Made by a program: the position numbers and the translations under genes
Shown: one piece after another, positions 40,400-48,503 of the stretch
Numbering within the stretch: the first letter of the stretch is position 1
Layout of the letters: each line of letters begins with the position of its first letter
Notes under the pieces: generated by a model
What the model was told of the DNA's origin: nothing
Database searches by the model: none
Seen by the model: the letters and a program-made list of their open reading frames with translations, nothing else
Source: Thalassotalea profundi
GTDB taxonomy: Bacteria > Pseudomonadota > Gammaproteobacteria > Enterobacterales > Alteromonadaceae
Assembly: GCF_014653195.1 (NCBI RefSeq)
Contig: NZ_BNAH01000015.1
Coordinates: 1 to 64,000 of the forward strand
DNA length: 64,000 nt
Reading direction: 5' to 3'

Positions 40400-41518
40400 T
40401 TAAGCGTGGTTAGATAAAAAGAATTGCCAACTTTGTTGTTGTTCTAACATACGTTGTTTTAGTTCTTTATATTGCTTCATCATCTCAGATTTTTCGATGT
40501 CAGCTACCAATTGTTGCTTTTTGGCGGCAAGCAATTGTTTTTTTACATCATAATAGTCATTCAGTTTAACAATTAAAGCGTCGTATTCATGTTGTAACTT
40601 TGCAAGTAATTGCTCTGCATCTGGGTGTGCTGCTAATTTTTGCTGTTTTCTTTTTAATACCATAGCTAAGCGCGCTTTTTCTACTTTATCTTCAGGGCTT
40701 GTTTTCAATTGATAGGTTAACCCCAAGAAATGGCATCCTTTAATTAGCCATTTTGTTGGGTCAAATTGCCACCAACGAATACCGTTACGGTAGTCATTTT
40801 CAAATATATGATGGTAATTATGGTACCCCTCACCAAAGGTGAAAAAAGCCAAAAATCCATTATCACGAGCGGTATTTTTTTCAGTATAGGTTTGTTTACC
40901 CCATATATGGGCTAATGAATTAATGAAAAAAGTGGTGTGATGGCTTAATACTAAACGAAGGAATCCTACCAATAATAAGCTACTAATAACATCACCATGC
41001 CACAGACCAAAGGCAAGTGGGATACCAAAGTTTGTCGCAATCGTTAATAGCAGGTAGTACCTATGTTGCCACATTACAATCTTATCTTTTTGTAAATCTC
41101 GAACATTTTTATAATCATTATAACGATGAGCCTGATATTCACGTAGCATCCATCCTATATGAGAATACCAGAAACCACGTTTGGCCGAATATGGATCAAC
41201 ATCATTGTTGTCTACATGCTTGTGATGAATGCGATGATCTGAAGACCAATGCAAAATACTATTTTGTAATGCAAAAGCACCACCAATAGCAAAAATTAAT
41301 CGAAGAGACCAATGTGCTTGATACGTTTTATGTGACCATAAACGATGATAGCCTGCGGTGATTGACATTCCACAATAGATAAAGCAAATAATAGCCATGG
41401 TAATTTCAGCACCATCAAAACCATGAGTTATTGCGCGATAGGGAACCGCAATTGCGGCGAATAGGAAGGTAATAACAAATACTGATACGTTTAACCAAAT
41501 AATTTTAGGTTTATTCAT
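40400..41518 (-). CDS. Membrane fatty-acid (acyl-CoA/lipid) desaturase
   Basis: Di-iron membrane enzyme that inserts a cis double bond, probably delta-9. 372 aa with hydrophobic segments at about 8-28, 33-52, 150-190 and the three histidine boxes HRLWSH, HRIHHKH and HNYHH. A coiled-coil, Lys/Gln/Leu-rich C-terminal tail of about 95 residues (from EDKVEKARLAMV) extends past the last box. Divergent fabR and a FabR-like operator on its promoter indicate control by unsaturated acyl-CoA levels, fitting membrane-fluidity adjustment in a cold-water organism. Confidence 0.92.
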   Translation of the reverse strand: MNKPKIIWLNVSVFVITFLFAAIAVPYRAITHGFDGAEITMAIICFIYCGMSITAGYHRLWSHKTYQAHWSLRLIFAIGGAFALQNSILHWSSDHRIHHKHVDNNDVDPYSAKRGFWYSHIGWMLREYQAHRYNDYKNVRDLQKDKIVMWQHRYYLLLTIATNFGIPLAFGLWHGDVISSLLLVGFLRLVLSHHTTFFINSLAHIWGKQTYTEKNTARDNGFLAFFTFGEGYHNYHHIFENDYRNGIRWWQFDPTKWLIKGCHFLGLTYQLKTSPEDKVEKARLAMVLKRKQQKLAAHPDAEQLLAKLQHEYDALIVKLNDYYDVKKQLLAAKKQQLVADIEKSEMMKQYKELKQRMLEQQQSWQFFLSNHA

Positions 41519-41560
41519 TCATCGTTCCAACATTTATCCGAAAAAACGGATTGGTTTTTC

Positions 41561-41578
41561 AGTGTACACATGTACGCC
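41561..41578. promoter_or_regulatory. FabR-like operator at the desaturase promoter
   Basis: AGTGTACACATGTACGCC is a near-palindrome close to the E. coli FabR site as I remember it (AGCGTACAxxTGTxCGCT). It directly abuts the -10 of the desaturase promoter, so bound FabR would cover the start site. Confidence 0.65.
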
Positions 41579-41606
41579 ATTTTAGTCTGGTATCTTTTTC
41601 AGTCAA
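41579..41606 (-). promoter_or_regulatory. Sigma-70 promoter of the desaturase gene
   Basis: Minus-strand TTGACT (41606-41601) and TAAAAT (41584-41579) are 16 bases apart, about 60 bases upstream of the start codon, with the FabR-like operator immediately downstream. Confidence 0.55.
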
Positions 41607-41719
41607 GAGATTTTTTATTAAAAATATATGAATGCTAAAGCAACTGAGAAGTTGTTAATCTGGCAAAAAACAGTAAATTTAGTATGATACACATCTAACG
41701 TTATTAGGATTGGCTAGCG

Positions 41720-42346
41720 ATGACAGGAATTAGGGCTCAACAGAAAGAAAAAACTCGCAGACAATTAATTGATGCGGCACTCGGACAGCTAAGCAGTGAA
41801 CGTAGTTTTTCAAGTTTAAGTTTACGTGAAGTGGCGAAAGAAGCGGGGCTTGCTCCAACCTCATTTTATCGACATTTTACAGATATGGACGAATTAGGCT
41901 TAACTTTGGTTGATGAGGCTGGATTAACTTTACGGCAGTTAATGCGTCAAGCGCGTCAACGCATTGAAAAAGGTGGCTCAGTTATCCGTATTTCTGTAGT
42001 TACATTTATGGAGTTTATTGAAAATAATGGGAATATATTTCGCTTATTGCTGCGTGAACGTTCTGGTACATCGGCCGCATTTCGTGCAGCGGTTAATCGG
42101 GAAATTAGTTATTTTACGTTAGAGTTATGTGATTATTTGCAGCAAGCGAATCAAATGGATGCTGAAGTCGCTTATATGCAGGCCAATGCTGCTGTGACTA
42201 TTGTGTTTAGTGCAGGCTCAGATGCGTTAGATGGTGACAAGAAAGATAGAGAGCAATTAGCATTAAGAACGATTCAGCAGCTACGTTTTATTGCACGTGG
42301 AGCTGCTGAATTTAATCATCGATTAAACATAGTAAAAAATGTTTAA
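41720..42346 (+). CDS. fabR: TetR-family repressor of unsaturated fatty-acid genes FabR
   Basis: DNA-binding repressor that senses the ratio of unsaturated to saturated acyl thioesters. 208 aa with the N-terminal helix-turn-helix SLREVAKEAGLAPTSFYRHFTDMDELG (residues about 32-58), nearly identical to the FabR type, followed by the ligand-binding domain (RIEKGGSVIRISVVTFMEFIENNGNIFRLLLRERSGTS). It is divergent from the desaturase whose promoter carries a matching operator. Confidence 0.93.
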   Translation: MTGIRAQQKEKTRRQLIDAALGQLSSERSFSSLSLREVAKEAGLAPTSFYRHFTDMDELGLTLVDEAGLTLRQLMRQARQRIEKGGSVIRISVVTFMEFIENNGNIFRLLLRERSGTSAAFRAAVNREISYFTLELCDYLQQANQMDAEVAYMQANAAVTIVFSAGSDALDGDKKDREQLALRTIQQLRFIARGAAEFNHRLNIVKNV

Positions 42347-42353
42347 GATCAAG

Positions 42354-43460
42354 CTAAAATTTATTGTCCTTTTTTGATAAAATCACTCCAGTTTCTACAT
42401 GATGGGTATAAGGAAACTGGTCGAATAACGCAAACTTTTTAATTTGATGTGTTTTGGTTAATTGAACCAAGTTATCTTTTAATGTCTCAGGGTTACATGA
42501 GATATAAATAATATCTTTAAAGCGACTAACCAGCTCAACACTATCAGGATCTAACCCTGCGCGGGGAGGATCAACTAAAACGGTATCATAATGATATGTG
42601 GTTAGATCGAAGTCTGCTAATCGACGAAATTTGCGCTCACCATTCATTGCTTGACTAAACTCTTCACTCGACATTCTTACAATGTCAATATTACTGATTT
42701 TGTTCATTGCAATATTAACTTGTGCAGATTTCACTGATGATTTAGAAATTTCAGTGCCTAATACCCGGTCAAAATTTTGGGCCAAGGCGATACTAAAATT
42801 CCCATTACCACAGTAAAGCTCTATTAAGTCTCCGCCTCGGCCAGTGGTCGCTTCTTGTGCCCACAAAAGCATATGTTCATTGACAACAGCATTAGGCTGA
42901 GTAAAACTATTTTCAACTTGCTGGTATTTAAAATGTCGTTGGCCCACAGTAAGATTTTCAATAACATAATCTTTCTCTAAGATGATTTTTTGTTTTTTAG
43001 CACGCCCAATAATATCCAATGGCGCTATTTTAGCTAGTATCGACTTTAATTTAAGTGCGTCTTCTTGCCATTCATCTGTTAATGGTTTGTGGTAAAGCAA
43101 GCTAATTAATGCTTCACCACTAAGCGTTGATAAAAAATCGACTTGAAAAAGGCGCTCTCTAAGTAAAGGTTTATTTTTTATTTCAATAAGCAGAGCCTTC
43201 ATTAATTTATTGATCAATACACTGGCAACAGGAAAGTCGTCAACACGATATTTCTGCTTCGTTGTGCTATCAAACATAATGTAGAATAAGTCGTCACCTT
43301 CATGCCAAACTCTAAATTCTGCACGTTGACGATAATTGAGAGTAGCCGATGGAAAAATATCAAACTTAGGACCGTTAAATTGCGAGAATAACAACTGCAT
43401 ATTTTGCTCTTTATCTTGCAATTGTTGATCGTAAAATTTCGGGTTGATATGGCTAAACAT
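42354..43460 (-). CDS. trmA: tRNA (uracil-5-)-methyltransferase TrmA
   Basis: SAM-dependent enzyme forming ribothymidine at position 54 of tRNA. 368 aa, the length of E. coli TrmA. Motifs: LIELYCGNGNFSIALAQNF (SAM motif I), VLVDPPRAGLD, YISCNPETLKDNL with the catalytic Cys, and the C-terminal DQFPYTHHVETG with the general-base Glu. No iron-sulfur Cys cluster, which separates it from RlmC/RlmD. Single gene, convergent with fabR. Confidence 0.95.
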   Translation of the reverse strand: MFSHINPKFYDQQLQDKEQNMQLLFSQFNGPKFDIFPSATLNYRQRAEFRVWHEGDDLFYIMFDSTTKQKYRVDDFPVASVLINKLMKALLIEIKNKPLLRERLFQVDFLSTLSGEALISLLYHKPLTDEWQEDALKLKSILAKIAPLDIIGRAKKQKIILEKDYVIENLTVGQRHFKYQQVENSFTQPNAVVNEHMLLWAQEATTGRGGDLIELYCGNGNFSIALAQNFDRVLGTEISKSSVKSAQVNIAMNKISNIDIVRMSSEEFSQAMNGERKFRRLADFDLTTYHYDTVLVDPPRAGLDPDSVELVSRFKDIIYISCNPETLKDNLVQLTKTHQIKKFALFDQFPYTHHVETGVILSKKDNKF

Positions 43461-43647
43461 TAAAATACCTTATATATAAAATTAAGAGCGCAGATTCTAA
43501 CGTGGTATACAGTTTTGTCTAGCCATAATACTACTAATGGCGATAATAAAAGAGATAGTACAGCGTTTAATTACACTTTAAAGTAGAGTAATTATTGATA
43601 AAAAACCAGTGTTTGAAGTATTTGAAGGGTATAAAAGTTAGGGGACT

Positions 43648-44577
43648 TTATTCCTTGTTAAAAGCGCAATGTAAGTCCATTTGTTTTAACACTTGAGTAA
43701 ATAGCCAGGTGTTTTCGTTGGCCAGATCTAGTATGACATCAAAATGATTGCGTTCAGCAATTTCATGAAAACAAACTTGGTAACCTAAAAGAGATAATTT
43801 TTCTTTGAGCTCTTGGCTTTGTCGCTTGAATTCTGTCGTTTCATTTTGACCATAGCTGATTATGATATTACATGGCATCTGCTCGGCGCCTTTCATTGGT
43901 AATAATAACGGGCTATTAGTTAAAATTTCATCTTCAGTAAGCTGCAATGGTTCATTTATATAGGTTTGTGCAATTGGAGTTAGGTCATAAATACCACTGA
44001 CGGCACAAATACCTTTAATTGGGGTTACCAGATTATTGAGCTGGTCACAGCTGATGTATTCGCTCCAATTGGTATAGAGCATCATTATCGCTAAATGCGC
44101 GCCGGCAGAACTTCCACAGAGGTATATTTCATTTTTGTCATAACCGTATTCTTGCGCGTGTTGGTATAACCAAACTATGGCAAGTCTGTTTTGCTCAACT
44201 ATTTCAGTTAAGCTTGCGTGAGGTGCTAAACTATAATCAATTACAGCAAAGTAACAATGATGTTTTTGAAAATTAGTGGCCGCAAAACTAGACTCTTCTT
44301 TGCTGAGTTCCTGCCAATAGCCGCCATGAATATAAACCTGTAATTTTTGTTTTTGATGACCAGGTCTTTTGAAGTTATAAGGTAAGTATAAATCTAAAGT
44401 AGTATCGATACTTGAGCTGTAAGCTAAGTCAGTATGTACTAACTTATCTTTTAATGCCTTCTCTTTAGCAAGTTTACTTTTTTGGATATATGTATTGATA
44501 TAAATTTTAATATCTTTTACACAAGAGCTAGGTGAGTATTGATGGGCTAACTGTTCTTTAGAAAAGTGTTTATACAT
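43648..44577 (-). CDS. Alpha/beta hydrolase, carboxylesterase/arylformamidase type
   Basis: 309 aa. HGGYWQELSKEES gives the HGG oxyanion motif followed by Trp as in kynurenine-formamidase-like and BD-FAE esterases; the nucleophile elbow is CGSSAGAHLAIMM; the catalytic His is probably in RNHFDVILDLA. No signal peptide. The resemblance to arylformamidase is from HGGYW only, and no kynurenine pathway gene is nearby, so the substrate is open. Confidence 0.78.
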   Translation of the reverse strand: MYKHFSKEQLAHQYSPSSCVKDIKIYINTYIQKSKLAKEKALKDKLVHTDLAYSSSIDTTLDLYLPYNFKRPGHQKQKLQVYIHGGYWQELSKEESSFAATNFQKHHCYFAVIDYSLAPHASLTEIVEQNRLAIVWLYQHAQEYGYDKNEIYLCGSSAGAHLAIMMLYTNWSEYISCDQLNNLVTPIKGICAVSGIYDLTPIAQTYINEPLQLTEDEILTNSPLLLPMKGAEQMPCNIIISYGQNETTEFKRQSQELKEKLSLLGYQVCFHEIAERNHFDVILDLANENTWLFTQVLKQMDLHCAFNKE

Positions 44578-44609
44578 AGTTAATCAATCTAAAAGTTATC
44601 ACTATATTT

Positions 44610-45074
44610 TTATTTGTGTATTAGCTTTTCAATCTCAGTTTGATAAGCGACTTTCTTCTCATCGTTAAAGCCTACGTGAGAACTGACGATTTTTCCTGTT
44701 CGGTCAATAATATAACTACTTGGCATTCCGCGAAGCTTAAATGCTTTGGCAACCTTGCCTTTTAGATCATAAAATACGGGAAAGTTAGCGGGGGTTTTTT
44801 CTAAAAACGCCGTTGCAAAAGATTTGTCAGCATCAAGATTCACACTAAATACAGCAAAGTCTTCGTTGCTATACTTTTGCTGTATTTCATTCATCCAAGG
44901 AAAAGAACGTAAACAAGGTATACACCAAGATGCCCAAAAATCTAGATAGACTACTTTGCCCTTATATTCTGCAAGTTGCTGCTCAAATTCAGTTAACGTA
45001 TCTGCCTTTGCTATTGATAAAAATAGGCTGATATTAAGTAATATTATTAAAAGTATTTTATAAAAATAGTGCAT
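44610..45074 (-). CDS. Periplasmic TlpA/ResA-like thioredoxin
   Basis: 154 aa with a signal peptide (residues about 1-24, SIAKA) and a thioredoxin fold carrying WASWCIPCLRSFPW, the redox pair CIPC. The insert and cis-Pro segment (LRGMPSSYIIDRTGKIVSSHVGF) are typical of TlpA-like reductases that serve cytochrome c maturation or copper-site assembly. It is followed after 32 bases by the esterase gene in the same direction. Confidence 0.85.
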   Translation of the reverse strand: MHYFYKILLIILLNISLFLSIAKADTLTEFEQQLAEYKGKVVYLDFWASWCIPCLRSFPWMNEIQQKYSNEDFAVFSVNLDADKSFATAFLEKTPANFPVFYDLKGKVAKAFKLRGMPSSYIIDRTGKIVSSHVGFNDEKKVAYQTEIEKLIHK

Positions 45075-45272
45075 TGTTATTTGCTAATACCTGTTATCGA
45101 TTTAACTATCATGTCATATTCATTAGTGTTGATAAATGTATTCGCAATAATATTATGTCAACTCTGCTTTTGTGGCTTTAAATGAGGATTATATTTAATC
45201 AAATAGGGATTACAAACGATAGAGATTACTGGGTATAATTATAGAGTGTAATTTAAGGGATACATAAGAATC

Positions 45273-45779
45273 ATGAGCTTACTTAACCAAAATAATGTTA
45301 AAACGAGGTCTTTACTTAACAAAGGATTGATAATAAGTGCAAGTATTTGCTTTTTTAGTGCGCACGCTCAAGAAATAATGGATCTACAACATAAACGTTG
45401 GTTACAAGAAAAATTTGCAGAGCAACACCAAAGACTTATTCCAGTGGTTGCGGTAGCTGACATGTTTTATGCCTGTAACAAAGAACGTAAAACTGATCCT
45501 ATAGGTTATCAAGTTAAAGAACTGATTAATAAAATGGATCGCGATTTATTAGCCGAGAAATTATCGCTATGTTTAGATGGCGAAACTGCTAAGTCTGAAA
45601 TAGCCTTGGACTTTGGTTTAACAGGGTGTTTTTATGAGCAACTACAAAGCTTACCTAACGTTGAACGTCAGCAAAAAATGATCTTAGTAGCGCGCGCTAT
45701 TATTTCCTTAACCTATCAAGAAAAACAAAAGAGCTTCACTCAATGTGTCACTGATCAGGCAATCGGTTACTTGAAATAG
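45273..45779 (+). CDS. Conserved-looking exported protein of unknown function
   Basis: 168 aa; I recognise no family. A signal peptide ends near residue 32 (FFSAHA). The mature part is helical and contains four Cys (FYACNKER, LSLCLDGE, GLTGCFYEQL, SFTQCVTDQ) that could form two disulfides in the periplasm. The AAGGGA upstream and coding-like codon use support a real gene. It converges on the LETM1-like gene eight bases away. Confidence 0.65.
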   Translation: MSLLNQNNVKTRSLLNKGLIISASICFFSAHAQEIMDLQHKRWLQEKFAEQHQRLIPVVAVADMFYACNKERKTDPIGYQVKELINKMDRDLLAEKLSLCLDGETAKSEIALDFGLTGCFYEQLQSLPNVERQQKMILVARAIISLTYQEKQKSFTQCVTDQAIGYLK

Positions 45780-45786
45780 TCCTTAA

Positions 45787-46146
45787 TTATTTAGGCTTAT
45801 CGTCTTCACGGAAAGAGCTAGGTAAAATATCAACGCCGACCAACTTTCCTAGTTTGATGACAATGGGTAGTGTAATAGGTGCAAAAGGTAAAATGGCGAC
45901 TACGCCTATCCCCAACCCTTTTAAAACGTCGAAAAACTGTTTATTTGCGAGTTTCATTTCTTCAGGTGTAGCTTGTCTCATAGTATAACGTTTATAGATG
46001 GCGAGCATTTCTTTGGTTTCTGCTTTTTCTTGAGATAGCGCAATTTTCACTCGTATTAATTGACGCTTTACATTAGTAATTAGGCGTCTACGACTGATAA
46101 AAATTACTCTTCGGGGAGCTTTAAAAAAATAAATCCACACTTTCAT
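45787..46146 (-). CDS. LETM1-like domain protein
   Basis: About 119 aa from ATG at 46146 (an in-frame TTG extends it to 46173). The C-terminal half, ANKQFFDVLKGLGIGVVAIL followed by PFAPITLPIVIKLGKLVGVDILPSSF, resembles the membrane segment and following loop of LETM1-type proteins, in mitochondria linked to cation/proton exchange. The N-terminal half is strongly basic (RRRLITNVKRQLIRVKIALS). One membrane helix at about 72-95. A role in ion balance is inference only. Confidence 0.6.
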   Translation of the reverse strand: MKVWIYFFKAPRRVIFISRRRLITNVKRQLIRVKIALSQEKAETKEMLAIYKRYTMRQATPEEMKLANKQFFDVLKGLGIGVVAILPFAPITLPIVIKLGKLVGVDILPSSFREDDKPK

Positions 46147-46389
46147 CAGCGCATTTTGACATATTGTTAGCAAGGGCGTTAATGAAATTTAGCAAATTTC
46201 AGATGAGTAGATGGAGGCTGTTGATATTTTTAATAAAAACCACATATAGAAAGAGTAAGTCAGTAGTCTAGAATCAATATAAGATTCATAATTTGTAACA
46301 AAAGGCAAGCGAATGATACAGACAAACTTTTTTAATATCTGTCACTATCGCTTATAGTAGAAACACTTTAAAAAATAAAATGGTGCATT

Positions 46390-47115
46390 ATGGGTCAAGA
46401 AACACCTAAAATTTTAGTCGTAGATGACGATATGCGTTTAAGAGCATTGCTAGAGCGTTATTTAGTGGAGCAGGGCTTTGTAGTGAGAAGTGCAGCCAAT
46501 GCCGAACAAATGGATAGATTGCTTGAGCGTGAAAATTTTCACTTATTGGTGCTTGATTTAATGTTGCCAGGGGAAGATGGTTTGTCTATTTGTCGCCGTC
46601 TACGCCAAAATTCCAATGAAATCCCAATCGTGATGTTAACGGCTAAAGGTGATGAAGTTGATCGGATTATTGGTTTAGAATTAGGCGCTGATGATTATAT
46701 GCCTAAACCTTTTAATCCTCGAGAGTTACTTGCTCGAGTTAAAGCCGTACTTCGACGCCGCGTACAAGAAGCGCCGGGGGCACCTTCTTTAGAAGAAAAT
46801 ATTATTACGTTTGGTGATTACGAACTCAACTTAGCGACGCGTGAAATGTGTAAAGGCGATATAAATATGCCTTTAACGAGTGGTGAATTCGCTGTATTAA
46901 AAGCATTAGTTTTACATCCTCGTGAACCCCTATCTAGAGATAAGCTAATGAACCTAGCACGCGGCCGAGATTATTCAGCTTTAGAACGAAGTATTGACGT
47001 ACAAGTGTCACGTTTACGACGGATGCTTGAAGAAGATCCTACAAAACCGCGATATATTCAAACAGTTTGGGGCTTAGGTTATGTATTTGTTCCTGAAGGA
47101 AAAGCAGTTGCTTAG
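46390..47115 (+). CDS. ompR: Response regulator OmpR
   Basis: Transcription factor of the osmo-responsive EnvZ/OmpR pair. 241 aa: receiver domain with acidic pocket (VDDDMRLRALLERYL), phosphorylated Asp in LLVLDLMLPGEDGLSICRRLR, MLTAKGDE and the Lys in DDYMPKPFNPRELLARVKAVLRR; winged-helix domain ending RPRYIQTVWGLGYVFVPEG-like (here KPRYIQTVWGLGYVFVPEG). envZ follows after six bases. Confidence 0.96.
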   Translation: MGQETPKILVVDDDMRLRALLERYLVEQGFVVRSAANAEQMDRLLERENFHLLVLDLMLPGEDGLSICRRLRQNSNEIPIVMLTAKGDEVDRIIGLELGADDYMPKPFNPRELLARVKAVLRRRVQEAPGAPSLEENIITFGDYELNLATREMCKGDINMPLTSGEFAVLKALVLHPREPLSRDKLMNLARGRDYSALERSIDVQVSRLRRMLEEDPTKPRYIQTVWGLGYVFVPEGKAVA

Positions 47116-47121
47116 AAGTAA

Positions 47122-48420
47122 ATGAAATTATTGCCACGTAGCGCTTTTGGGCAAACCATATTATTAATAAGTGTTTTATTATTTATTAATCAATTAGTGT
47201 CTTTAGTTGCATTTGCCGTATACAGCTTTCAACCAAGCTCACAATTAATTAATGAACTTTTGGCTAAGCAGGTACGTGTAGTTTTTATCGATGTAAAAGA
47301 TCCGGTATTAAGTCCAGCAATGGCTGTTGCATTTCAGCGTGAAACAGGCATAGGTGTTTATACTGAGAGTAGAGCATTACAATTAGGCTTAGAAAACGCT
47401 AATTACTATCAAAATCGTTCGCTGGAAATGTCGCGGCTTTTAGGCGGAGAAGCTGAAGTTCGCATTTCACAAGGGAATGAATATCTTTTTTGGATCCGCC
47501 CGCCACAGGCACCACAGTATTGGGTGAAAATTCCTTTAACCAGCTTAGAAGAAGCAAGTTATGCGCCTTTACTAATAGTATTAGCGGTACTTGGTTCGTT
47601 AAGTGTTATTGGTGGTTGGTTGTTTGTTAGACAGCTAAATAGCCCCTTAAAAGCACTGCAAAAAGCTGCTCATTCTGTAGGAACTGGTGACTTTCCTGAA
47701 CCCTTGACTGAACGAGGTACAACCGAAATAGTGGCTGTGACTCAAGCGTTTAATCATATGGCAAAAGGCATTAAACAATTAGAAGATGATCGGAACCTGC
47801 TGATGGCGGGTATCTCTCATGACCTTCGTACTCCGTTAACGCGCATTCGTTTAGCTACGGAAATGATGTCTAAAGATGATGAATTTCTCAAAGAAGGTAT
47901 TGAAAGCGATATTGATGATATGAATACTATTATCGATCAATTCATAGATTATATTCGCAATGACAGTAAAGATAAGACTGAGTTGTCTGATTTAAATGCC
48001 CTTGTAGAAGATGTCGTGCAAACTGAGTCGTTACCAAACAGAACAATTCGTTTTAATGGCGGTGACTTACCTTTAGTTCCTTTGCGAAATGTTGCTATCA
48101 AACGAGTTCTTGCTAATTTAATTCAAAACTCTCAACGTTATAGTTGTGGTGATGTTGAAATTTCAACAGGTTTAGAGCCTAACAGTTCATTCTTTTTTAT
48201 AACGGTATCAGATAATGGTCCCGGTATTGACGAAGCTGAAGTTGAGCGATTGTTCCAGCCTTTTGTTCAAGGCGATAAAGCTCGAGGAGCAGAGGGCAGT
48301 GGTCTAGGGCTTGCAATTATTAAACGGATAGTTGATACCCATGGCGGCCGAGTGTTGCTTAAAAACCGTGAAGAAGGTGGCTTAACAGCTAAAGTATTAC
48401 TCCCTTTAGCCTGTCATTAA
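47122..48420 (+). CDS. envZ: Osmosensor histidine kinase EnvZ
   Basis: Inner-membrane sensor kinase/phosphatase for OmpR. 432 aa: two membrane helices (about 10-32 and 148-170) flank a short periplasmic domain, then a HAMP linker, the dimerisation/phosphotransfer helix GISHDLRTPLTRIRLATEMM with the phosphorylated His, and an HATPase domain (NLIQNSQRYS, VSDNGPGID, GSGLGLAIIKRIV). The last gene of the ompR-envZ operon, with a strong terminator. Confidence 0.95.
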   Translation: MKLLPRSAFGQTILLISVLLFINQLVSLVAFAVYSFQPSSQLINELLAKQVRVVFIDVKDPVLSPAMAVAFQRETGIGVYTESRALQLGLENANYYQNRSLEMSRLLGGEAEVRISQGNEYLFWIRPPQAPQYWVKIPLTSLEEASYAPLLIVLAVLGSLSVIGGWLFVRQLNSPLKALQKAAHSVGTGDFPEPLTERGTTEIVAVTQAFNHMAKGIKQLEDDRNLLMAGISHDLRTPLTRIRLATEMMSKDDEFLKEGIESDIDDMNTIIDQFIDYIRNDSKDKTELSDLNALVEDVVQTESLPNRTIRFNGGDLPLVPLRNVAIKRVLANLIQNSQRYSCGDVEISTGLEPNSSFFFITVSDNGPGIDEAEVERLFQPFVQGDKARGAEGSGLGLAIIKRIVDTHGGRVLLKNREEGGLTAKVLLPLACH

Positions 48421-48427
48421 ATTGAGA

Positions 48428-48463
48428 CAATAAAAAAAGCCGCTGATGCGGCTTTTTTTATTG
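48428..48463. terminator. Strong bidirectional terminator between envZ and pckA
   Basis: A 16-bp perfect stem (48428-48443 with 48448-48463) around TGAT, with GCCGC/GCGGC at its top and A7/T7 tracts at its base, eight bases after the envZ stop. It serves both converging genes. Confidence 0.9.
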
Positions 48464-48503
48464 TGAAGCGTGACCCGTCCTAAATAAGGTTGATCACTGA
48501 AAT

